A stretch of 46,859 nt of DNA from contig JANQJB010000128.1 of assembly GCA_028281865.1 (NCBI GenBank), forward strand, positions 1 to 46,859, given 5' to 3'. A model generated the notes under the pieces. That model ran no database searches, was not told the origin of the DNA, and saw nothing but the letters and a program-made list of their open reading frames with translations. The stretch's first letter is position 1; the number at the start of each line of letters is the position of its first letter. This document shows positions 1 to 9,015 of the stretch, in pieces. This DNA is from Marinagarivorans sp. (lineage in GTDB: Bacteria > Pseudomonadota > Gammaproteobacteria > Pseudomonadales > Cellvibrionaceae). The translations under genes were made by a program, and so were the position numbers.

Positions 1-2028
1 CCCCATGCCGCTTTTTTCGCTTTTCGCGACAGTTATAAACGTGCAGCGCCAGGGCGCATCATCGGAGTGTCAATCGATGCGCGCGGCAATCAAGCTCTGC
101 GCATGGCAATGCAAACTCGCGAGCAGCATATTCGACGGGAAAAAGCCAATTCAAATATTTGCACTTCTCAAGTTTTACCCGCGCTGCTCAGCGTTTTTTA
201 CGCTATTTATCACGGCCCAACCGGCCTAAAAAGAATCGCACAAAAAATCCATGGACTTACAAAAGTACTCGCGACTGTATTACAAGACCATGGATTTAAA
301 CTGAGCAACACACAGTTTTTTGATACCGTGTGTATCGACGTTGGTCCAAGGCAAAACGAAATTTTTCAACGCGCTCTTGCACACTCAGTTAACATATTAA
401 ATATAAATGAGAGCATCATATCCATTAGCCTAAACGAAACAACTACACTTGAAGATGTCATGCAGCTTGCTGAAATCTTTGGTTGCGCTACCGACAATAT
501 CGATTGGCAAGCAACAATTGCGCGAGCCGCACAGAAAAACGTTGTTCAAGACGACCTAAAACGCAATACAGATTTTTTAACCCACGCAGTATTCAACAGC
601 TACCACTCTGAAACAGAAATGCTGCGCTATTTGCGGCGGCTTGAATCCAAAGATATCGCGTTAAATCACGCAATGATTCCGCTTGGTTCTTGTACGATGA
701 AGCTCAATGCAACTGCAGAAATGATCCCGCTGACTTGGAGCGAATTCGGCCAGCTACATCCTTTCGCACCACGTGAACAAGCACAGGGTTATTTGCAATT
801 ATTCAGTGAACTCGAAAGCATGCTTGCGGCCTGCACCGGATACGACGCTATTAGTTTACAGCCTAATGCCGGATCACAAGGTGAATATGCCGGGCTACTC
901 GCGATAAAAAACTATTTTATCGCCAACAAAGATTTAAACCGCTCCATATGTTTAATACCCGCTTCCGCTCACGGCACAAATCCCGCTTCAGCGCAAATGG
1001 CCGGCTTAAAAGTCGTCGTAACAGCATGTGATGAAAACGGCAACGTCGATATCAATGACCTTAAAGAAAAAATCGAAGAGTGGGGTACAGCAGTTGCAGC
1101 ACTCATGATTACCTACCCGTCAACACACGGCGTTTTCGAGGAACATATTGGCGAAATTTGCGATTTAATCCACAGTGTCGGTGCACAAGTCTATATCGAT
1201 GGTGCAAATTTAAATGCGCTCGTAGGCTTAGCGGAACCCGGAAAATTTGGTGGCGATGTTTCCCACTTAAACCTGCACAAGACTTTTTGCATACCTCATG
1301 GAGGCGGTGGTCCCGGCATGGGTCCGATTGGTGTCAAATCACATTTGGCGCCCTATCTACCTGACCATCCGCAAAATTCCACAGACGCCCAAAATACGAT
1401 ATCCGCTGCGCCATGGGGTTCGGCAAGCATCTTAACGATCAGCTGGATGTATATACGCATGATGGGCAAAATCGGTGTTGGCCTCGCAACTCAATACGCT
1501 ATTCTTAACGCCAACTACATCGCGCATCGGCTTAAAAATCACTATCCAATTTTATATACAGGCAAACAAGGTTTCATCGCACACGAATGTTTGTTGGACT
1601 TGCGCCCTATAAAAGAAGTCAGTGGTATCACTGAAGAAGACATCGCGAAGCGTTTAATGGATTTTGGTTTTCATGCACCAACGATGTCATTTCCTGTCGC
1701 GGGCACGTTAATGATTGAGCCTACAGAAAGTGAATCACTTGCCGAGTTAAATCGTTTTTGCGACGCCATGATCAAAATACGCGATGAAATCCGCAAGGTT
1801 GAAAAACAAGAGTGGCCTGCCGATGATAACCCTTTGGTCAATGCGCCCCACACAATCGCCGATATTCTCGACGAATCTTGGAAGCGCGCCTATTCAAAAG
1901 AAGAAGCTGCGCAACCACTGCCCTATTTAAAAACTCACAAGGTATGGCCAAGTGTGAATCGTATCGACAATGTTCACGGCGATAGGCATCTTATGTGCAG
2001 TTGTGCACCGATTGAGGCCTATACATAA
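1..2028 (+). CDS. gcvP: Glycine dehydrogenase (decarboxylating), P-protein, 3' part
   Basis: P-protein of the glycine cleavage system, a PLP enzyme that decarboxylates glycine and passes the aminomethyl group to the lipoyl H-protein. The reading frame is already open at base 1, so this is the C-terminal part (about 675 codons of a protein usually near 950-960) and the true start lies outside the window. Visible hallmarks are [18 protein letters not shown] near the beginning, the PLP-lysine segment [16 protein letters not shown] (about 1267-1314), and the C-terminal block [21 protein letters not shown]. The frame is intact to a TAA at 2026-2028. The gcvT and gcvH genes and any glycine riboswitch would be upstream and cannot be seen. 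Assignment is very secure. Confidence 0.97.
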   Translation, partial: PHAAFFAFRDSYKRAAPGRIIGVSIDARGNQALRMAMQTREQHIRREKANSNICTSQVLPALLSVFYAIYHGPTGLKRIAQKIHGLTKVLATVLQDHGFKLSNTQFFDTVCIDVGPRQNEIFQRALAHSVNILNINESIISISLNETTTLEDVMQLAEIFGCATDNIDWQATIARAAQKNVVQDDLKRNTDFLTHAVFNSYHSETEMLRYLRRLESKDIALNHAMIPLGSCTMKLNATAEMIPLTWSEFGQLHPFAPREQAQGYLQLFSELESMLAACTGYDAISLQPNAGSQGEYAGLLAIKNYFIANKDLNRSICLIPASAHGTNPASAQMAGLKVVVTACDENGNVDINDLKEKIEEWGTAVAALMITYPSTHGVFEEHIGEICDLIHSVGAQVYIDGANLNALVGLAEPGKFGGDVSHLNLHKTFCIPHGGGGPGMGPIGVKSHLAPYLPDHPQNSTDAQNTISAAPWGSASILTISWMYIRMMGKIGVGLATQYAILNANYIAHRLKNHYPILYTGKQGFIAHECLLDLRPIKEVSGITEEDIAKRLMDFGFHAPTMSFPVAGTLMIEPTESESLAELNRFCDAMIKIRDEIRKVEKQEWPADDNPLVNAPHTIADILDESWKRAYSKEEAAQPLPYLKTHKVWPSVNRIDNVHGDRHLMCSCAPIEAYT

Positions 2029-2093
2029 ATGCCTTTTCAAATACCTATACGACGATCCGCACCTGGTAAACGACCCGGGCTCAAATATTCAAA

Positions 2094-2663
2094 CTAATTT
2101 ACCGTGACTGCGAGCACTTCAAATTCACAGTGTATATCGCCGACACCACAAACTTCGAGCATCAAATAAAGCTTATCGGGTACGGTTTGTAAATACTCCG
2201 CAATCGATGCGCTAGGGTCGTCAACATCGGGCGGTTCGTAACTATTGCAGCTAAGCGAAAAATCAGCATTGTAGCGGCAGTATTGCATCCCGTCGTAACC
2301 ACAGCTCTGAAAATCTCCGCACACGTTATGGCTAATTCTCAAGCTGCCCTCTAAGGTAGGACGGTCGTTAATGCGGAATTCGGCATAGTAATCATTTCTT
2401 CCACGAGTTTCCCAATATATTTCGAATAGCCCATCGTCCCGGTAAGGGTTTAACTCTAGCCTCTCCTCGCGCGTAAATTCGCTGGAACGGCCATTGGAAT
2501 CGACAACATTAAAGCTTTTTAACTCAGTATAAACTGGCGTATATACAGGTTCATAATAGTGATTGTTATCGTGATGATCATCGTAATAATAGCCGCCAGA
2601 ATGATCTCCACAACCACTCAATGTAAACACAAGCAATAAGACGCACACAGTTAAAACTTTCAT
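2094..2663 (-). CDS. Hypothetical secreted lipoprotein
   Basis: A 189-residue protein of unknown function. The N-terminus is a typical lipoprotein signal (MKVLTVCVLLLVFTLSGC) with lipobox LSGC, so acylation at Cys19 and export across the inner membrane are expected. Next comes a Gly/His/Asp/Tyr-rich stretch (GDHSGGYYYDDHHDNNHYY), perhaps a flexible or metal-binding linker, and then a domain of about 140 residues with several further cysteines that could pair as disulfides in the periplasm. The start is supported by GAGGAG about 8 bases upstream of ATG. It converges on gcvP. I do not recognise the family. Confidence 0.7.
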   Translation of the reverse strand: MKVLTVCVLLLVFTLSGCGDHSGGYYYDDHHDNNHYYEPVYTPVYTELKSFNVVDSNGRSSEFTREERLELNPYRDDGLFEIYWETRGRNDYYAEFRINDRPTLEGSLRISHNVCGDFQSCGYDGMQYCRYNADFSLSCNSYEPPDVDDPSASIAEYLQTVPDKLYLMLEVCGVGDIHCEFEVLAVTVN

Positions 2664-2998
2664 CGTTTCTAGCTCCTCTCGTCTGATGTACCCATCATGC
2701 GAGATTGGCTCTGAATAGAAACTGAACTTTAAATCTGAATATTAAAATGTGCTCCAATTCAATATTTTATATGAACAGAAACTTAATAAAATCGCATTCA
2801 AAACTGATGTTGCTTGGGTATAATGTTTACCGGGCATAATCTTGCGAAGTGCTTGCATCCGAGAACCAAGAACCGACACCACCCAACAAGCGCGCAGTAA
2901 ATGTAGTACAAGTCAAACACCTTGAAAAACGTTATTGTCGAAGTAGAAAGTAAACTGGGTTCTCAGCAGCGCTACGATATATTCGAAATCGGTGATAT
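2664..2998. other. Intergenic region before the FHA gene
   Basis: This 335-base stretch holds the leader of the minus-strand lipoprotein gene at its left end, a good sigma-70-like promoter near 2797-2824 pointing right, and a short frame from 2922 that reads like the upstream continuation of the FHA protein in another frame. I see no RNA gene. Confidence 0.5.
2797..2824 (+). promoter_or_regulatory. Putative sigma-70 promoter upstream of the FHA gene
   Basis: TTCAAA at 2797-2802, a 16-base spacer, and a perfect TATAAT at 2819-2824. It is well placed to transcribe the FHA-domain gene or the truncated frame before it. It was judged by eye only. Confidence 0.4.
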
Positions 2999-3044
2999 AT
3001 GTATTTGGGCGACAATCAGAATACAGATGCAAATCGCGAGTTAG
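2922..3044 (+). pseudogene. Short frame possibly belonging to the FHA protein (frameshift remnant)
   Basis: Starting at a TTG, this frame encodes KNVIVEVESKLGSQQRYDIF and further residues before stopping at 3042-3044. The composition looks like real protein. It runs directly into the FHA-domain frame that opens at 2999 in another phase, with the hand-over around GGTGATATATG. Together they read as one protein interrupted by a single-base change. No Shine-Dalgarno sequence is visible. It could also be chance coding. Confidence 0.3.
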
Positions 3045-3397
3045 TTAAAAAAATCGATGCTAATTTTTTACGCGTTGAATTGTATTTTAAAGATCAGCAT
3101 TTTTTGCTTAGTCGCGATGACTTGCCTTTTATCGTTGGCCGCGAAGGCAGCTCGTGTCATGTCGTTAACAATTCTGCGACAACTTCTCGTATTCATTGTA
3201 TTATTTGCTTCAAAGAACACCGTATAGGTATTCTTGATCAAAGTAAAAATGGCACGGCTGTTAAACTGGGCCGCTCTGAGCCCGTGCTTGTGCACAACGA
3301 GTTTTTCCCACTCAGTGGACAAGGATATATCAAACCTGGAGCAAAAATTGAGCTGACCGATAGTGATTTAATTATGTATAAAATCATTACACGCTAA
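2999..3397 (+). CDS. FHA-domain protein
   Basis: A 132-residue protein dominated by a forkhead-associated phosphopeptide-binding domain. The core runs from about residue 35 to 110: FIVGRE (beta-strand Gly-Arg), then TTSRIHC (the conserved S-R-x-H binding loop), then DQSKNGT (the conserved N-G pair). Such domains bind phosphothreonine partners in signalling and often sit at the C-terminus of class III cyclases or secretion proteins. The preceding ~35 residues are not recognisable. The ATG has no clear ribosome-binding site and the frame is closed by TGA just upstream at 2993-2995, so the protein may be the tail of a broken longer gene. The FHA call is firm; functionality is not. Confidence 0.7.
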   Translation: MYLGDNQNTDANRELVKKIDANFLRVELYFKDQHFLLSRDDLPFIVGREGSSCHVVNNSATTSRIHCIICFKEHRIGILDQSKNGTAVKLGRSEPVLVHNEFFPLSGQGYIKPGAKIELTDSDLIMYKIITR

Positions 3398-3452
3398 TGA
3401 AGCAAGCAGCCACCTTATTTTTCGCTAAACAACCTTACTAATTTATCTTTAT

Positions 3453-4439
3453 ATGACTCACTCGATTATAAACGGCGATTCGCTAAACAAAATTCGGTTA
3501 GAATCAGTCAGAGACTTTTTCAATCGTTTATACCAAACTTATCCTGACATTTTCCTTGAAAAAAATAGAGAGTTTTATAACACCTTCGTTACAACACTCA
3601 CTGAAAATGAGGAAAATTTAAGCTTTGAAAATTATATTGATGCACAACGCCTTATTATAAAAAACCTGGAACTTAAAAACGCAAAAAATTGGTACGAAAA
3701 ATTTCATAGTGTTTATATAACGAGTTTGAGGTGCTCCGAATTCGGAATCAAAAAATTTGACAAAGCTCTGACATTTTTAAAAAAATGCACACAGCTTACT
3801 CAATTTAGCTCTGTCATCGCACCAGGTTGCGGTAGATTTTTCGAAGGCCCACAAATATTATCTCTGTTGGATGCAAAAAAATGCGTTGCACAAGATATTC
3901 AACACGTCGATCTAGAATTGGCGCGTGCGTTTAATTTGCAACACCCACAAATCCAGTTTGAGCACAAAGACCTAACACAAGCAACACCCGAGCACATTGG
4001 CCGCTTTGAGCTTGCTATATTTTTACATCCTCAGGTCTGTGACGTTAATCGCTTTGAGAACGACAAACTCTTTCGCAAGCATCAACGCGGCCCACAAATC
4101 CCGCTGAGCAAATTAAATAGTTTATTTAGAAAAGAATATTTGCAAGCGGAGTGGGATAAAATTTTACGCACCAGCATCAATAACATCAAAACAGGCGGGC
4201 ACGCTTTTTTTCTATTTTACGAACACCGCGAGCAAGCTATTTTGCTAGATTGGCTAAAAGATGTTGGTGGCTTAAACGTACTGAACACATTCTCTAATAA
4301 CGATATTATCGACCCAGCCTTCGCTAGCGATTATGCCGAATTTCTCGGCACACCACACGAGCAGAGCATGAAGGCACTGACAATGGGTGCCTATCGCGCT
4401 GGAGTGGTTATTCAAAAAAAAATTAAAAACAAAATTTGA
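3453..4439 (+). CDS. Hypothetical protein with SAM-methyltransferase-like core
   Basis: A 328-residue soluble protein. The central part resembles a divergent Rossmann-type methyltransferase: VIAPGCGRFFEG (about residues 121-132) looks like the SAM-binding glycine motif, CVAQDIQ could be the acidic strand 2, FELAIFLHPQV sits where motif IV would be, and GGHAFFLFYEH resembles the strand-5 segment. The first ~115 residues are helical and charged and unlike anything I know. There is no signal peptide or membrane segment. It lies in a low-GC, A-rich stretch between the FHA gene and the sulfur operon and seems monocistronic. The substrate cannot be guessed, and the methyltransferase reading is an inference. 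Confidence 0.6.
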   Translation: MTHSIINGDSLNKIRLESVRDFFNRLYQTYPDIFLEKNREFYNTFVTTLTENEENLSFENYIDAQRLIIKNLELKNAKNWYEKFHSVYITSLRCSEFGIKKFDKALTFLKKCTQLTQFSSVIAPGCGRFFEGPQILSLLDAKKCVAQDIQHVDLELARAFNLQHPQIQFEHKDLTQATPEHIGRFELAIFLHPQVCDVNRFENDKLFRKHQRGPQIPLSKLNSLFRKEYLQAEWDKILRTSINNIKTGGHAFFLFYEHREQAILLDWLKDVGGLNVLNTFSNNDIIDPAFASDYAEFLGTPHEQSMKALTMGAYRAGVVIQKKIKNKI

Positions 4440-4551
4440 GCCATACTCGCTAAGATTTCTCCATCTAAGTAGGTGCAGAACCCATTGGAGCCATATAAAT
4501 CCATTTCTCCACTTATATAACGTTTATTCTCAGTTTTCTAAACCTCATTAT

Positions 4552-4597
4552 ATTAGAATATTCTAATTTAATATATTGAATATTAGAAAAATATAAT
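4552..4597 (+). promoter_or_regulatory. Probable BigR/SqrR operator and -10 region
   Basis: A perfect 16-base palindrome ATTAGAATATTCTAAT lies at 4552-4567. The half-site ATTAGAA recurs at 4582-4588, exactly 30 bases (about three helical turns) after the first copy, and a TATAAT follows at 4592-4597. Paired AT-rich dyads overlapping the -10 are what BigR-family repressors use, and the first gene downstream encodes such a repressor, so autoregulation is inferred. Confidence 0.6.
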
Positions 4598-4643
4598 TTA
4601 AAGTTTATTCATACATGCAACTTATTAAAAAAGTGAGAAAAAC

Positions 4644-4973
4644 GTGCCTACCCAAAAAGAACTTAAAGCATTGCGCAAGAGCGCTCAACAAGCCGCAAAT
4701 ATGCTCAAAACAATGGGGAATGAGACGCGGTTAATTATCCTTTGCACTTTGCTGGATCAAGAATTGTCTGTAGGAGAATTAAACGAGCAAATTTCCGTCA
4801 GCCAATCAGTTTTATCCCAGCACCTGGGCAATTTACGCAAGGCTAATTTAGTTACGACGCGCCGCGATGCACAAACGATTTACTACACCGTTGCCGACGA
4901 TAAACCAGCGCGAATCATCAGTGTCCTGAAAGACATTTATTGCCCTGACCTAAGTAGGAAGCGAGCACAATGA
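4644..4973 (+). CDS. bigR: ArsR-family persulfide-sensing repressor (BigR/SqrR type)
   Basis: A 109-residue winged-helix ArsR/SmtB-type regulator. The body is TMGNETRLIILCTLL followed by the recognition helix SQSVLSQHLGNLRKANLV and the wing RRDAQTIYYTV. Cys34 and Cys100 are 66 residues apart, the same spacing as the redox pair of SqrR (41/107) and BigR (42/108), which form a polysulfide bridge when sulfide rises and then release DNA. There is no ArsR- or SmtB-type metal-binding cysteine cluster. The gene heads a five-gene operon of sulfide and persulfide handling, and its stop overlaps the next ATG. It is expected to repress the operon through the palindrome just upstream. Confidence 0.88.
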   Translation: MPTQKELKALRKSAQQAANMLKTMGNETRLIILCTLLDQELSVGELNEQISVSQSVLSQHLGNLRKANLVTTRRDAQTIYYTVADDKPARIISVLKDIYCPDLSRKRAQ

Positions 4974-5788
4974 CGGTTGCAGTGGGGATTTTGATCGGCC
5001 TAGTGTTGGGCCTAACAGGTGCCGGCGGGTCGGTTCTCGCGGTTCCGATGCTCATGCTAGTGCTTGGCCTAAGTTCCCATCAGGCAGTCGGTATTTCACT
5101 TGGAGCGGTAGCATTAAGCGCGTCATTTGGTGTTTTTTTAAGGCTAAAATATCACGAAATCCAGTGGCTTCCAGCCGTCGCATATTCACTATTGGGTAGT
5201 TTATTTGCCCCGGTAGGCAATTCGTTAGGCCAGCAAATAACACCTGAAATTCTCTTGACAGCTTTTGCTGTTCTAGTTTTCGCGATTGCAATCAGAATGT
5301 GGATTCAAGCCAGTAACAAGCCGAGCGAAACTAAGTTTGTCCGATCAAGCTCTGCGCAGGAAGACGATTATCAACCAGCAATTTGCCGTCTTAATCAGGG
5401 TAAACCATTCAAAATCGGCTTACCTTGCATTGCGGGAATAGGCGGCGGCGCCATTGCAACAGGACTCTTATCCGGCTTGTTTGGTGTCGGCGGTGGATTT
5501 TTAATCATTCCAACGCTACTAGCGTTAACAGGAATAAATATACGACAAGCAGTAGCAACTTCTCTTGTGATAATCGCACTTATTTCATCGAGTGGATTTT
5601 TAAGTTTCATCGTTAATCACAATGCAATCAACACATCGCTTTTTATAGAAATTGCTGGCGGTGGTTTACTCGGTATGTTATTCGGTTTTTACGCAAGCCG
5701 TTATATCACGGGCCCAATACTGCAAAAAATATTCGCAATTTTAATAGTACTCTTAGCCAGCATTAACCTGATACATAGTTATATTTGA
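4970..5788 (+). CDS. TauE/SafE-family sulfite/organosulfonate exporter
   Basis: A 272-residue inner-membrane protein with two homologous halves. Each opens with the glycine-rich signature of the TauE/SafE (DUF81) family: GLTGAGGSVLAVPML near residues 14-28 and SGLFGVGGGFLIIPTL near 167-182. About eight hydrophobic segments are visible. In sulfide-oxidation operons this family removes sulfite, the product of the persulfide dioxygenase encoded next. The ATG overlaps the repressor stop (ATGA), so translation is coupled. Substrate assignment rests on gene context, because the family also transports other small sulfur anions. Confidence 0.88.
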   Translation: MTVAVGILIGLVLGLTGAGGSVLAVPMLMLVLGLSSHQAVGISLGAVALSASFGVFLRLKYHEIQWLPAVAYSLLGSLFAPVGNSLGQQITPEILLTAFAVLVFAIAIRMWIQASNKPSETKFVRSSSAQEDDYQPAICRLNQGKPFKIGLPCIAGIGGGAIATGLLSGLFGVGGGFLIIPTLLALTGINIRQAVATSLVIIALISSSGFLSFIVNHNAINTSLFIEIAGGGLLGMLFGFYASRYITGPILQKIFAILIVLLASINLIHSYI

Positions 5789-5799
5789 GGAAATTACGC

Positions 5800-6513
5800 A
5801 TGTTTTTACGCCAGTTTTTCGACCGCAATACCTATACTTATACTTATTTAGTTGCTGACAAAAACACGAGAGAGGCGTGTTTAATCGATCCAGTATTCGA
5901 ACACGTTTCTCTTTATCTAAATTTTTTGCAGGAACTGGATTTAAAGCTGATTTCAGCACTGGATACTCATGTGCATGCCGATCACATTACAGCTCTTGGA
6001 GAATTACGCGATCAGACTTATTGTAATACGCTTGTCGGCTCCCGAGGTGACGTGCCATGTGCAAGTGATGGATTTCGCGACGGAAAATATCTGCACATCG
6101 GTAATTTAAAGTTAAAAGTACTTTTCACACCTGGCCATACCGATGATTCCTATAGTTTCTATTTAGAGAGCGAAAATCAGCGCATGGTATTCACCGGAGA
6201 TACTTTATTAATAAGAGGAACTGGGCGCACAGACTTTCAGAATGGAAATGCAGAACAATTATTCGATAGTTTACATAACAAGCTATTGACCTTGCCTGGG
6301 GATACCATTGTGTATCCCGGCCACGACTACAAAGGCTGGACAAAATCTACTATAGATGAGGAAAAAAATCACAACCCTCGCCTATTAATAAAAGAAAAAA
6401 AAGAATTTGTAGAACACATGAATAATCTCGATCTACCCAACCCCAAATGGATGGATGTCGCTGTACCTGCAAATAAGTCATGCGGAAAACGACAGGACAT
6501 TTCACATGGATAA
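5800..6513 (+). CDS. ETHE1-type persulfide dioxygenase (Blh-like metallo-beta-lactamase fold)
   Basis: A 237-residue mononuclear non-haem iron enzyme expected to oxidise glutathione persulfide to sulfite. The metallo-beta-lactamase core shows THVHADH (residues 56-62), TPGHTDDS with His113, FTGDTLLIRGTGRTDFQ with Asp134, and YPGHDYKG with His175. The second-shell GRTDFQ segment is typical of ETHE1/Blh rather than of hydrolytic glyoxalase II. The ATG at 5800 is chosen because GAGG lies about 10 bases upstream; an in-frame TTG at 5785 would overlap the transporter gene. The 3' end overlaps the next gene by 8 bases. Sulfite made here would be the substrate of the upstream exporter. Confidence 0.9.
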   Translation: MFLRQFFDRNTYTYTYLVADKNTREACLIDPVFEHVSLYLNFLQELDLKLISALDTHVHADHITALGELRDQTYCNTLVGSRGDVPCASDGFRDGKYLHIGNLKLKVLFTPGHTDDSYSFYLESENQRMVFTGDTLLIRGTGRTDFQNGNAEQLFDSLHNKLLTLPGDTIVYPGHDYKGWTKSTIDEEKNHNPRLLIKEKKEFVEHMNNLDLPNPKWMDVAVPANKSCGKRQDISHG

Positions 6514-6943
6514 CGTCGTACTCGCACTTAGCGGAGGTGTCATGATCGGCATTTCTATAATATTAAATATGCTATTTTTCGGGAGAATAACCGGAATTAG
6601 CGGTATCACCTCGGGAGCCTTAATAGCGTTAAAAAGTAAAGCGTTGCACCCGAATATATGGCGTTTTCTATTTTTACTAGGCTTAATCGTTGGGGCGGGC
6701 CTTACTCATTTCCTATTTGCACTTCCATTACCTAACGAACCTGATCGCCCAGTCGCCGTAGCAATTGTTGCAGGGCTTTTGGTAGGCATAGGAACTCAAC
6801 TGGGAAACGGTTGCACAAGCGGGCATGGAGTTTGTGGTATTAGTCGACTATCAACCCGTTCGCTAGTCGCGACAATCATATTCACTGCAAGTGCGATGAT
6901 TACCGTCTTTTTAAACAAACTATTTCTCGAGTATTTCCTATGA
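6506..6943 (+). CDS. YeeE/YedE-family sulfur transporter, first half (PmpA-like)
   Basis: A 145-residue membrane protein with about four hydrophobic segments. The diagnostic YeeE/YedE (DUF395) motif GNGCTSGHGVCGISRLSTRS lies near residues 94-113; its cysteines are thought to relay thiosulfate or persulfide sulfur through the membrane in TsuA-like proteins. It is only half the size of a full YeeE, and the next gene supplies the complementary half, as in the PmpA/PmpB pairs of BigR operons. The ATG at 6506 with AGGA about 8 bases upstream is preferred over an upstream in-frame start at 6455 that would overlap the dioxygenase much more. Confidence 0.87.
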   Translation: MDNVVLALSGGVMIGISIILNMLFFGRITGISGITSGALIALKSKALHPNIWRFLFLLGLIVGAGLTHFLFALPLPNEPDRPVAVAIVAGLLVGIGTQLGNGCTSGHGVCGISRLSTRSLVATIIFTASAMITVFLNKLFLEYFL

Positions 6944-7353
6944 ATATCTTGATTAATTTTCTACTCGGAATCTTATTCGGTGCAGGCCTGACAATCTCGG
7001 GAATGACTGACCCAGAGAACATTATCGCATTTCTCGATATTACCGGCAGATGGAGCCCCAATTTAATCTTTGTTATGGTAGGAGCAATTAGTGTCACTGC
7101 AATTGGATATCGCATTATTTTTTTTCGTTCCCAACCTATCCTGAATACCAAATTTTTACTCCCTCCAAAAAAGTCCATTGATCGACCACTTTTAATGGGT
7201 GCTGTAATTTTTGGCATCGGCTGGGGGTTAAATGGTCTATGCCCAGGCCCAGCAATCGCAGGGCTATTCTATCTCTATGAAAATACGGTTTATTTTGTAA
7301 TATCGATGCTACTGGGGATAATAGGCTATCAATTATTAAAACCTAAGACTTAG
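6940..7353 (+). CDS. YeeE/YedE-family sulfur transporter, second half (PmpB-like)
   Basis: A 137-residue membrane protein, partner of the preceding half-transporter, whose stop it overlaps by four bases (ATGA). It begins with the typical FLLGILFGAGLTISGMTDP and carries the second signature GLNGLCPGPAIAG near residues 94-106, with the conserved cysteine. About four transmembrane segments are visible. It is the last gene of the sulfide operon, and the next gene is convergent. Import of sulfur-containing ions or movement of sulfane sulfur is inferred from the family; the exact substrate is unknown. Confidence 0.87.
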   Translation: MNILINFLLGILFGAGLTISGMTDPENIIAFLDITGRWSPNLIFVMVGAISVTAIGYRIIFFRSQPILNTKFLLPPKKSIDRPLLMGAVIFGIGWGLNGLCPGPAIAGLFYLYENTVYFVISMLLGIIGYQLLKPKT

Positions 7354-7385
7354 CCATTATTACGCACTTTTTAATTAGTTGAAAA

Positions 7386-8972
7386 TCAGTCACAACTTAA
7401 TTGTTCTTCCACGATAGAAGAATTTTCTAAGAATTTTGCAGCAACTTTTTCGGCGCAAGCATCCGCCGTTAATACGGAATGTGCAACATCAAATACTTTT
7501 AGGCGCGCAGCTTTAAAGTTGTGGATTTGCTCACGTACATCTCGCAGGCGCGTTACCGTATCTAAACCTCCATGTAAGAACAACGTGGGGATCTGCGTCT
7601 TAGTCGAATAAGAAACAATTGGGTCTCCCGGCAAAACATTCATTTTATCGCAGTAATCAGGCCAATTTAAGTTGGTCAACGCAGTTGTTTGAATATAACC
7701 TTCGGGTAGCTGCAACGCTAGTTTTTTCATTTGCTCTATATCGGTAAAAGGTTTGCTTTCAAAACAATAATGTGCGGACGCAGCAACGTCACCCCAATTT
7801 CTATCCAGCAAAAATTGTACGTGTTGTACCAAATAAGGATAAATCGCTGCCGTTTGACGCTTTTCCAGCTGTTCAACAATAGCTGCAATATCCTCAAATA
7901 TTTCAGCGCCGTATAGCCCTTCACCCACAGCATCTAGAAAACGGTAACCATTGAGCATGTAGGTGCCACCCCTTCCTTCAATGTCCATTTCAAGCACTAT
8001 GGGATTGCGGTTAAGATAATCGAACAAATTCCAAAATCGCGCTTCAAAATTTGGCAAGGTCTCACGACAAGAAACGGCAACCTCGCAGTAACGATAAAGC
8101 ATATTGATCGGTTCAAGAATATTTTCAATATAATTGTGATGGTCAAACAGGTTCGGAAAAACTGCGCTATCGAGCACCATCGCTTCAACGCTTTCGGGAT
8201 AAAGTGTGCTAATTAACTGTGCATACCGGGTGGAATAAGACACACCAACGAGAACCCATTTATCAATTTTCGCAGCTCTGCGCAAAAGTTCGACATCTTT
8301 AGCAACAGACAGAGAATTGTAATGATTAAAATCAACGCCCAACTGCTTAAATTCGTCAATGCAATAAAAGTAATCCTGATCACTACTTTTAAGATACTCG
8401 ACATAATTTAAATTTTTAGCAAAGCGCTCAGATTGGTTGTCGACGTAGCGATCACAAGTCAACAGCGGCTTTGATAGACCCACTCCCCGTGGATCCATTA
8501 AATATAAATCTCGGCCAAGCGCCAAAGAAAAATCGTTTAGTTCATCGATTAACCAGTCGATATTCGCTGCATCATCTAAGCCCAACGGTGCGCCCGGCCC
8601 CCCGCCACCCAGATGCAAGACCGCGCTATTAGGCGAATCCGAGGGTGCAGCAATTCGAATAACGGGAAAAGATATGGTTCGTCCATTTTTATTATTATGA
8701 TTTTCTGGAACTGAAAAGCGAAAGCACTGCGCCTCGTATTTAAGGTTTGTTAAATCATCCCAGCATTTAACTTCAGCAGCTAATAACGTTTTGAGTGTTT
8801 TAGGATTTGCGGTATCAGGATTTGTAGCACCTTTACTCCCATATTCACCGTTCATAGCTTTCTTCTCAAGCTCGGCTAATTCTGGCACTAGTGGCAAGTG
8901 TGCTTGCTTTGCAAAATACAACCCGCAAGATAAACCGACAAGCAATACAGAGGCAATAAAAAAACGAGTCAA
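7386..8972 (-). CDS. Alpha/beta-hydrolase, TAP-like (S33) peptidase, exported or membrane-anchored
   Basis: A 528-residue protein of the proline iminopeptidase/tripeptidyl aminopeptidase group. An N-terminal hydrophobic segment (FFIASVLLVGLSCGLYFA, about residues 4-21) should export or anchor it. Family marks follow in order: the oxyanion-hole region GGGGPGAPLG, then DPRGVGLSKP, the nucleophile elbow GVSYST (Ser instead of the usual Gly after the Thr/Tyr position), and the C-terminal TAP-like part with LFLHGGLDTVTR (acid) and a closing AHSVLT histidine. The start is a TTG at 8972; no ATG gives a complete signal segment. It probably trims peptides or esters in the periplasm. Substrate is unknown. 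Confidence 0.83.
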   Translation of the reverse strand: MTRFFIASVLLVGLSCGLYFAKQAHLPLVPELAELEKKAMNGEYGSKGATNPDTANPKTLKTLLAAEVKCWDDLTNLKYEAQCFRFSVPENHNNKNGRTISFPVIRIAAPSDSPNSAVLHLGGGGPGAPLGLDDAANIDWLIDELNDFSLALGRDLYLMDPRGVGLSKPLLTCDRYVDNQSERFAKNLNYVEYLKSSDQDYFYCIDEFKQLGVDFNHYNSLSVAKDVELLRRAAKIDKWVLVGVSYSTRYAQLISTLYPESVEAMVLDSAVFPNLFDHHNYIENILEPINMLYRYCEVAVSCRETLPNFEARFWNLFDYLNRNPIVLEMDIEGRGGTYMLNGYRFLDAVGEGLYGAEIFEDIAAIVEQLEKRQTAAIYPYLVQHVQFLLDRNWGDVAASAHYCFESKPFTDIEQMKKLALQLPEGYIQTTALTNLNWPDYCDKMNVLPGDPIVSYSTKTQIPTLFLHGGLDTVTRLRDVREQIHNFKAARLKVFDVAHSVLTADACAEKVAAKFLENSSIVEEQLSCD

Positions 8973-9015
8973 TGTTTAATCCATGTCGGCATAGGGAGTA
9001 GAACTCAATCCACGC

